Assembly (NCBI GenBank): GCA_964591085.1
Contig: CAZPXH010000007.1
Span: 1-64,000 of the forward strand
DNA: 64,000 nt
Direction: 5' to 3'
From: CAZPXH01 sp964591085
Lineage (GTDB): Bacteria > Spirochaetota > Spirochaetia > DSM-27196 > CAZPXH01
Position numbers and translations under genes: made by a program. Below the pieces are notes generated by a model that saw nothing but the letters and a program-made list of their open reading frames with translations, made no database searches and was not told the origin of the DNA. Positions 58,213 through 64,000 of this stretch are shown piece after piece. Position 1 is the first letter of the stretch. The number at the start of each line of letters is the position of its first letter.

Positions 58213-59583
58213 ATGTCCAAACCCACTGCCCAGAGCCCAACAGCCATCAAAGACCGCATCGGGAGCCTGGACCGAGAGCTCCACGCTTTCCTGGACCTCG
58301 CGCCGGACCGACGCCCGCCGCGTCCCGGGACCCTCGCCGGTCTTCCGATTGCGGTGAAGAACAACACTGCAGTGAAGGGATTCCCACTGACCTGCGCGTC
58401 CCGAATGCTGGAGCACTTCATGCCGCCAGAAGACGCCACAGCGGTACGGCGAGTTGTGGAAGCGGGTGGGTGGATTGTCGGGACAACCAACCTGGATGAG
58501 TTTGCGATGGGCAGCTCTACCAGATACTCCTCATACGGTCCAAGCCGGAATCCCTGGAATCCGCACCTGGTTCCCGGGGGCTCATCTGGCGGATCTGCGG
58601 TGGCCGTTGCGGCAGGAATGGTGCCGGTGGCGCTGGGGAGCGACACCGGCGGGTCGGTGCGGCAGCCCGCGGCGTTCTGCGGGATCTACGGCATCAAGCC
58701 AACCTGGGGCGCAATCAGCCGATCCGGACTCGTCTCCTACGCTTCCTCTCTGGATCAGATTGGTGTTCACGCCGCGTCCCTGGGGCTGTTGCGAACGATT
58801 CTGCCGCTTCTGATGGGCCCGGACCCGATGGATCAGACCTGCGCGCCAACTGAGCAGAGAATTGCGCCGGCCCGGGTGCACGGGAGAATTGCGGTTCTGC
58901 AGCATGACGCCGGGACGGCAGCCTCGGTTTGCGCCGCGCTGGACAGTGCAGCAGAGGCCTTTTCCGCTGCGGGCTATGAGTGCAAGACGGTAGACCTCCG
59001 CCTGCGGGATCTGATCTCCGCAACTTATTTCACCATTGCTACTGCCGAAGCATCCGCAAATCTCGCCCGATATGACGGGATCCGATATGGGGCTCGTCCG
59101 CTATCCGAGCTTGAGCAGGACGAGCTGGTCCGCAGGGCACGCCGCGATGGCTTTGGCCCGGAGGTCCGGCGGCGCGTGGTTGTGGGGACTCACGTCCTGA
59201 GAAGCGGCTACCGGGATCGCTACTATCGGCGTGCCCAGCAGGCACGCGCCGGGATCCGCGCTGAGCTCACGGAGATCCTCTCCAACCACGATGCGCTGAT
59301 GCTCCCGGTCTACCCAGTTCTTCCGTTCCCATTTGGAAGCGAAGGGCTCAGCGCGGCAGAGGAACGACTTGCTGATCGGTTCACCTGCCTGGCGAATCTG
59401 GCGGGATTGCCGGCGATGTCGGTTCCCTTTGGTACCGCTGAAGACCTGCCGACCGCAGTCCAGCTCATCGGCGCTCCCTGGACTGAAGACCGGCTCATGC
59501 AGCTGGCCGGCGAACTGGGAACAGAGCGAAAGCCACTGCCCCCGCCCGGATATCAGTGGCCGTGGGAGGACATCGATGGCTGA
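58213..59583 (+). CDS. gatA: Asp/Glu-tRNA amidotransferase subunit A
   Basis: The amidase that frees ammonia from glutamine or asparagine, 456 residues. The Ser-cis-Ser-Lys triad is intact: IAVKNN (Lys), GGSSGGSAVAVAAG (cis-Ser) and GSDTGGSVRQPAAFCGIYGI (nucleophile Ser). So GatCAB has its own working ammonia source. The stop overlaps the gatB start by 8 bases. Confidence 0.96.
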   Translation: MSKPTAQSPTAIKDRIGSLDRELHAFLDLAPDRRPPRPGTLAGLPIAVKNNTAVKGFPLTCASRMLEHFMPPEDATAVRRVVEAGGWIVGTTNLDEFAMGSSTRYSSYGPSRNPWNPHLVPGGSSGGSAVAVAAGMVPVALGSDTGGSVRQPAAFCGIYGIKPTWGAISRSGLVSYASSLDQIGVHAASLGLLRTILPLLMGPDPMDQTCAPTEQRIAPARVHGRIAVLQHDAGTAASVCAALDSAAEAFSAAGYECKTVDLRLRDLISATYFTIATAEASANLARYDGIRYGARPLSELEQDELVRRARRDGFGPEVRRRVVVGTHVLRSGYRDRYYRRAQQARAGIRAELTEILSNHDALMLPVYPVLPFPFGSEGLSAAEERLADRFTCLANLAGLPAMSVPFGTAEDLPTAVQLIGAPWTEDRLMQLAGELGTERKPLPPPGYQWPWEDIDG

Positions 59584-62017
59584 CTATCAGCCCATGGTAG
59601 GCCTGGAGATACACGTGCAGCTTGCAACGGCAAGCAAGCTTTTCTGTTCCTGTCCTACCAGCTTTGGTGACGAGCCCAACACCAACGTTTGCCCGGTTTG
59701 TCTCGGATATCCCGGATCACTGCCTGCAACAAATGCCGCTGCGGTGGAACTTGCCGCCCGCCTGGCCAAATCGCTTGGGGCGACGCTCGCGCCCCGGCTT
59801 GTCTTTGCGCGGAAGAGCTACTTCTACCCCGATCTCCCGCGGAACTATCAGATCACCCAACACGATCAGCCCCTCGCCCAGGGCGGCACGCTTCTGTTCT
59901 CCGTGGACGGAGAACCCCGCTCTCTGCGGATCACAGAACTGCACCTGGAAGAGGATCCCGGGCGAATGCTCCACGCCGGAGATGTGTCTCTGATTGACTA
60001 CAACCGCGCCGGCACCCCGCTTGTGGAGATTGTCACCGAGCCCGACCTCGGTTCCGGCAGGGATGCGGAGGCCGCGCTGCTGGAGTTGCGCCGGGTGGTC
60101 CGCTACCTGGGCGTGAGCAGCGGACATATGGAAGAGGGCTCCCTGCGCTGTGACGCAAACGTTTCCGTCTCGGCCGATCCCAAGGTGCCCGGCGAGCGCG
60201 TGGAGGTGAAGAACCTGAACTCCGCTCGCTTTGTCCGTCTTGCCGTGGACTATGAGATTGAGCGGCAGGCAAGGGTGCTGGAGGCCGGTGACGTTGTATC
60301 CAGGGAAACTCGCCTCTGGAACGAAAACCGTGACATCACCCTGCGGATGCGCAGCAAGGAGAGCCTCGCCGACTATCGCTACTTTGCGGAGCCGGATCTG
60401 CCGCTTGTGTCGCTGGACGGGCTGGAGGCCGAGCTCGGCGAGCTTCCGGAGGGCCCGGAGGCACGCCGGAGACGCCTGGTCAGCGAGCTTGGCCTGGGCT
60501 TTCGGCACGCGCGGCTGATCACCGAGGATCGGGGTACGGCGGACTTCTTTGAGCAATGTGTTGCTGCCGCCGGTGATCCCCAGTCTCTTGCCACCTGGCT
60601 TACCGAGGATGTGCCGCGGGAGCTCCGGCGCCGCGCGCTTTCCCTTGAGGACTCTCATCTGCGGCCGGCAGATCTTGTGGCAATCCTGGTAATGCTCGCT
60701 GATCGGAAAATCACTGGCCGGGTTGCAAAGCAGGTGCTTGGTGCCTGCATTGAGGATGAGCATGACCCGCGCGCTCTGGTACGGGAACAGGGCTGGGAGC
60801 AGCTCACCGATCCCTTTGCTATTGGGCAGCTGGCCGACGCGGTAATCAAAGAGTTTCCTGATGCGGTTCAAGACGTCAGGAGCGGCGAGTCCCGCGCAAT
60901 GAAGTACCTCCTGGGGCAGGTGATCCGCGCAAGTGACGGCCGGGCAGACCCCCGGCTTGGGCAGGAAGCACTGGAGGAGCGCCTCACGGTGCAGTTTGTG
61001 GACTTGCTGGTCTTCGGGGGCACGATCTCCGGCACACGTGACCGGAGTGGCCAACTGCGCCGCGGCTCGGTGGACGTGGTGAAGCCGCTGCTGTCGGCCA
61101 ATCCCGCGGCGGATGTCCGCTTCCACCCGGTCCCCCTCTCGGATGCCTTCAGCGAGGAGCTGCTCCCGGGAGACCTGTCCCGCCTGCTTGAGTCAGCATG
61201 GTCTCACCTGCGCGGCGGGGGTACTCGCGGGCTGCTCGTCACCCACGGTGCGGACACCATCGCCTGGACCGCCGCGCTTCTGTCGTGGATGATTCCCCGC
61301 GATTCTGCACCGGTGGTTCTGACCGCCAGCGCGGAACCGCCGGATGCAAGCGCGGAGGCCAGTGCCGCCCTGGCAAGTGCAAAAGACGTGGTTGTTTCCG
61401 GCGCTGCCGGGGTCTGGCTGTCCTACGCCAGCGTGCTGATTCCCGGCTGGGCGGTGCACCTGGACGGCCTTGATCCTTCAGAGGCGTACCCGCTCCGCTT
61501 CCGGCACTGGAATCCGGATGTTCCGCTAAACGTCGGACCCCTTGTCCGGGAGATTCCTGCCCCCGGGGCTGCTGCCGGGCTGGAAACGGCAATGGCCAGA
61601 ACCGCGCTTGTCCCGCTCTACCCGGGGTTGCGGTCAGACATGTTGCTGCGGCTCCTGGACAGCGGGGTTACAGCAGTAGTCCTTTTGCTCTACGGAAGCG
61701 GAACAGCCGGACTGCAGGACAGCCCGTTCGGAATTCGGGACCTCGTGCTCCGCGGAGCCGAACGCGGACTGCAGATCTACTGTACCAGTCAAGCGGAGGG
61801 ACCGCTGGACATGGCATCCTATCCGGGTGGCGCGGAGCTTCTGCGGCACGGAGCAGTGTCGCTTGGGCCCCTATCGCCCGCGGCAGCCTGGACCCGCGTA
61901 GTTGCGGCGCAGCTGATTGCCGGACCGGATTCAGCTCCTTCCACCGTTGCAGACATGGCCAGCGTGGATGCTCCGCGGGCGGCGCCCGGACAGACTCGGA
62001 TGGGGGGAACGGAATGA
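59576..62017 (+). CDS. gatB: GatB fused to an asparaginase-like domain
   Basis: An 813-residue fusion starting ATG 59576 (MADYQPMVGLEIHVQL). Residues 1 to about 470 are a complete GatB: VCLGYPGSLPATN, KSYFYPDLPRNYQITQ, EDPGRMLH, YNRAGTPLVEIV, and the YqeY-like tail ending MKYLLGQVIRASDGRADP. From about 475 to 785 an L-asparaginase-like domain follows, of the kind seen in archaeal GatD. Its first catalytic Thr is kept (FGGTIS, Thr483), but the Thr of the HGTDT motif is Ala559 (HGADT), and the Lys of the K-V-H segment is Ala626 (WAVH). The extra domain is thus probably inactive. It lies between gatA and aspS with overlaps to both. Confidence 0.93.
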   Translation: MADYQPMVGLEIHVQLATASKLFCSCPTSFGDEPNTNVCPVCLGYPGSLPATNAAAVELAARLAKSLGATLAPRLVFARKSYFYPDLPRNYQITQHDQPLAQGGTLLFSVDGEPRSLRITELHLEEDPGRMLHAGDVSLIDYNRAGTPLVEIVTEPDLGSGRDAEAALLELRRVVRYLGVSSGHMEEGSLRCDANVSVSADPKVPGERVEVKNLNSARFVRLAVDYEIERQARVLEAGDVVSRETRLWNENRDITLRMRSKESLADYRYFAEPDLPLVSLDGLEAELGELPEGPEARRRRLVSELGLGFRHARLITEDRGTADFFEQCVAAAGDPQSLATWLTEDVPRELRRRALSLEDSHLRPADLVAILVMLADRKITGRVAKQVLGACIEDEHDPRALVREQGWEQLTDPFAIGQLADAVIKEFPDAVQDVRSGESRAMKYLLGQVIRASDGRADPRLGQEALEERLTVQFVDLLVFGGTISGTRDRSGQLRRGSVDVVKPLLSANPAADVRFHPVPLSDAFSEELLPGDLSRLLESAWSHLRGGGTRGLLVTHGADTIAWTAALLSWMIPRDSAPVVLTASAEPPDASAEASAALASAKDVVVSGAAGVWLSYASVLIPGWAVHLDGLDPSEAYPLRFRHWNPDVPLNVGPLVREIPAPGAAAGLETAMARTALVPLYPGLRSDMLLRLLDSGVTAVVLLLYGSGTAGLQDSPFGIRDLVLRGAERGLQIYCTSQAEGPLDMASYPGGAELLRHGAVSLGPLSPAAAWTRVVAAQLIAGPDSAPSTVADMASVDAPRAAPGQTRMGGTE

Positions 62018-63288
62018 TGCGAACACTTGCAGCCGATGTCACGGCGGGAGCCGGTGCCGTGGTCCTTCAGGGCTGGGTTCATCGGATTCGGGAGCTGGGG
62101 GCGGTCAATTTTGTGTTGCTCCGGGACCGGAGCGGGATGGTGCAGCTTGTCGCCGGAGAGCTCCCGGAGGGGCTTTCATCCGAGTGCGTGGTGAGTGCCC
62201 AGGGGACCGTGCAGGTGAATCCCAAAGCCCCAGGCGGGCTGGAGGTGGCTCTGTCCGCCCTGGAGATACTTGCTCCCGCTGAGACAGACCTCCCGATCCC
62301 GGTCAATCAGTCGCCGGACAAACTTGGGGTGGACACCATCCTGGACAATCGGCTGCTCAGCCTCCGTAACCCGGGGCTACGCCGAGTCTTTGAGGTTCAG
62401 GCAACCCTGATCGCCGCGTTCGCAGAGCACCTCCGGGGTGAGGACTTCACGGAGATCAAGACCAGTAAACTCATCGGCACGGGAACGGAGGGCGGAACCG
62501 GGCTGTTTCGCGTGGACTACTTTGACACCGAGGTGTTTCTGGCGCAGTCGCCGCAGTTCTACAAGCAGGCGATGGTTGCAAGCGGGCTGGAGCGCGTCTT
62601 TGAGGTTGCGCCAGCCTACCGTGCCGAGAAGCATGATACCCCGCGTCACCTGAACGAGTACGTGTCCCTGGACGTGGAGATGGGGTTCATCTCCAGCGAG
62701 GCCGATCTCATGGATCTGGAAGTTCGGTTGCTTCAGTCAATGCTCGTCGCCGTGCGGCAGCGGCATCCGGGCATCGGAGAGAGATCGGGCTCAGTGCTGC
62801 CAGATCCGGATCGGCTGAAAGCAATACCTCGCGTTGATCACACAGAGGCCCGCGAGATCGCGGCCAGACTCGGAGGCAAGCGGGTGCTGGAAATCAATCC
62901 GGATGCCGAGCGAGTCCTGTGCGACTGGGCCGCAGAAGAGCATGGGGTGCCAGCAGTGTTTGTGACCGGATTTCCGAGGCGCAAGCGCCCCTTCTACACC
63001 TGGCCGGAGGGCCAGTCCACCAGAAGCTTTGACCTGCTCTACGGCGGCCTGGAAATCACCACCGGAGGGCAGAGAATCAACCGGCTGGATGCCCTGGATG
63101 ATTCCATTCAGCGCTTTGGGCTGGACCTGGAGTCACTGTCGGACTACCGCAGTATCTTCCGCTACGGTTGCCCGCCCCACGGGGGCTTTGCCATTGGGCT
63201 TGAGCGCCTGACGCAAAAGATCTGCGGTCTGGAATCCGTGAAACTCGCGTCCGCTTTCCCCCGGGACAGGAACCGGACCCGCCCCTGA
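62014..63288 (+). CDS. aspS: Aspartyl-tRNA synthetase, archaeal type
   Basis: A 424-residue class II synthetase of the archaeal/eukaryotic AspRS kind: OB-fold domain (VVLQGWVHRIRELGAVNFVL), then motif 2 region FEVAPAYRAEKHDTPRHLNE and motif 3 PPHGGFAIGLERL. It lacks the GAD insertion of bacterial AspRS. Such enzymes are often non-discriminating, charging tRNA-Asn with Asp for the GatCAB encoded directly upstream. The ATG overlaps gatB by 4 bases. Confidence 0.93.
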   Translation: MMRTLAADVTAGAGAVVLQGWVHRIRELGAVNFVLLRDRSGMVQLVAGELPEGLSSECVVSAQGTVQVNPKAPGGLEVALSALEILAPAETDLPIPVNQSPDKLGVDTILDNRLLSLRNPGLRRVFEVQATLIAAFAEHLRGEDFTEIKTSKLIGTGTEGGTGLFRVDYFDTEVFLAQSPQFYKQAMVASGLERVFEVAPAYRAEKHDTPRHLNEYVSLDVEMGFISSEADLMDLEVRLLQSMLVAVRQRHPGIGERSGSVLPDPDRLKAIPRVDHTEAREIAARLGGKRVLEINPDAERVLCDWAAEEHGVPAVFVTGFPRRKRPFYTWPEGQSTRSFDLLYGGLEITTGGQRINRLDALDDSIQRFGLDLESLSDYRSIFRYGCPPHGGFAIGLERLTQKICGLESVKLASAFPRDRNRTRP

Positions 63289-63294
63289 AACAAC

Positions 63295-63338
63295 GGTGCT
63301 GCACAGCCAGGGATTTCCCTGGCGGCGGTATCAGCACC
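63295..63338. terminator. Nested stem-loop between convergent genes
   Basis: GGTGCTG (63295-63301) pairs with CAGCACC (63332-63338) and encloses CCAGGG-ATTT-CCCTGG (63307-63322). The nested hairpins lie between the convergent aspS and stomatin-like genes and could end transcription in both directions, although there is no T run. Confidence 0.5.
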
Positions 63339-63352
63339 CGTGGGTCCTGCGC

Positions 63353-64000
63353 CTAGAGCGCCTGCCGGTTCTCCTTTACCATCCGGTTCACCGTTTCCAG
63401 AACGGAGTTGATGTTGGTCACGTCCATCGGGAGCACCAGCTTTGTGCCGGCTTTGGCCAACTTGTTCAGCTCCGCGATGTACTGTTCCGAGATCTGGAGA
63501 ACCAGCGCAGCCTCGCCGCCCTGCTCGCTGATGGCCCCGGCAATCCTCTCAAGGCTAATGGCGGTAGCCTTGGAGATGGCGCGAATCTCCGCCGCGCGGC
63601 CTTCCGCCTCGTTAACCAGGCGCTCCTTCTCACCTTCGGAGTGGTTGATTGCTTCTTCCCGGGAACCGATTGACTGGTTCACCTTGGATTCCTTCTCGCC
63701 CTCGCTCCGGGCAATCAGTGCCCGGCGCTCCCGTTCCGCGCGAAGCTGCACCTCCATGGCGTGGAGAATGTCATTGGGCACCCGAATGTTCTGGATTTCA
63801 TAGCGGGTCACCTGTACACCCCAGGGAACCGTGGCGTCATTGAGCACAGCGAGAATTGCGGCGTTGATCTGCTCGCGTTCCTCAAAGGTCTTGTCCAGCT
63901 CCAGCCGGCCGATGACGGAGCGCATGGTGGTCTGTGCCATCTGGATGGTGGCGTAGCGGTAGTTCCGGATTCCATAGCTCGCCTTCTTGGGGTCTTCAAC
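63353..64000 (-). CDS. SPFH/stomatin-like protein (partial)
   Basis: The C-terminal 215 residues of a band-7 protein; the 5' part lies beyond the right edge. NYRYATIQMAQTTMRSVIGR, the ELDKTFEEREQINAAILAVL helix, WGVQVTRYEIQNIRVP, then a long charged coiled-coil rich in Glu/Lys/Arg and a hydrophobic MDVTNINSVLETVNRMVKEN are typical of the QmcA/stomatin branch. These are membrane scaffolds. A NfeD partner would be expected nearby but is outside the window. Confidence 0.9.
   Translation of the reverse strand, partial: VEDPKKASYGIRNYRYATIQMAQTTMRSVIGRLELDKTFEEREQINAAILAVLNDATVPWGVQVTRYEIQNIRVPNDILHAMEVQLRAERERRALIARSEGEKESKVNQSIGSREEAINHSEGEKERLVNEAEGRAAEIRAISKATAISLERIAGAISEQGGEAALVLQISEQYIAELNKLAKAGTKLVLPMDVTNINSVLETVNRMVKENRQAL

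Overview
The window is a stretch of bacterial chromosome of fairly high G+C content that includes the replication-origin neighbourhood. Transcription points away from about position 37,000. To the left, on the minus strand, run dnaA, dnaN, recF, a DciA-like gene, rpmH, rnpA, yidC and jag. To the right, on the plus strand, run gyrB and gyrA. Divergent gyrBA against dnaA-dnaN-...-rpmH-rnpA-yidC-jag is the origin layout known from Borrelia. With the STAS/anti-sigma/PP2C module and a ParABS locus, it suggests a free-living, high-G+C member of the Spirochaetaceae. The taxonomic call is inference from gene order and protein character; no 16S or protein search was possible.

Layout. (1) 1-17,131, minus strand: a cell-surface polysaccharide cluster with visibly lower G+C. 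It holds rmlACDB for dTDP-L-rhamnose, two GT4 and two GT2 glycosyltransferases, an EpsG-like polymerase, a nucleotide-sugar dehydrogenase, a pyruvyl transferase-like protein, an exported BNR propeller protein, a nitroreductase and a Wzx flippase, with one unrecognised gene at the far end. (2) 17,299-18,173: a MntA-HepT toxin-antitoxin pair at the cluster edge. (3) 18,190-27,049: sulfate activation (cysD, fused cysNC, cysQ), then adenosine kinase, a winged-helix regulator, a DJ-1 protein, metK and sahH, so PAPS synthesis sits beside the SAM/SAH cycle. (4) 27,228-29,167: a doubtful small gene, then gcvH and gcvT. (5) 29,168-41,655: the origin block, with DnaA-box clusters in three intergenic gaps. 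(6) 41,656-45,333: a perfect parS site, adenosine deaminase, parA, parB and a 3-methyladenine glycosylase. (7) 45,372-46,004: four serine tRNAs that together read all serine codons, one tRNA-Arg with a GCG anticodon, and the SRP RNA. (8) 46,010-51,209: dnaX-ybaB-recR, then a partner-switching module (STAS protein, STAS-ATPase fusion, CBS-PP2C phosphatase). (9) 51,252-57,882: pth, a lipoprotein of the endonuclease/exonuclease/phosphatase fold, a PH-like membrane protein, an EamA transporter, an SDR, nudC, a glycosidase and a single-domain response regulator. (10) 57,916-63,288: gatC-gatA-gatB-aspS, where GatB is fused to an asparaginase-like domain that has lost key catalytic residues. An SPFH/stomatin gene runs off the right edge.

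How the parts fit. An archaeal-type AspRS directly behind GatCAB suggests Asn-tRNA(Asn) is made by transamidation. SahH, adenosine kinase and adenosine deaminase together clear the products of SAM-dependent methylation. CysDNC with CysQ and no PAPS reductase in view, next to a polysaccharide cluster, would fit sulfation, although no sulfotransferase lies in the window. The most unusual items are the GatB-pseudo-asparaginase fusion, the STAS-ATPase fusion, an apparent CTG start on the flippase gene, an 11-bp tandem array abutting the cysQ start, and dnaX translation starting in the 3' end of the SRP RNA gene.
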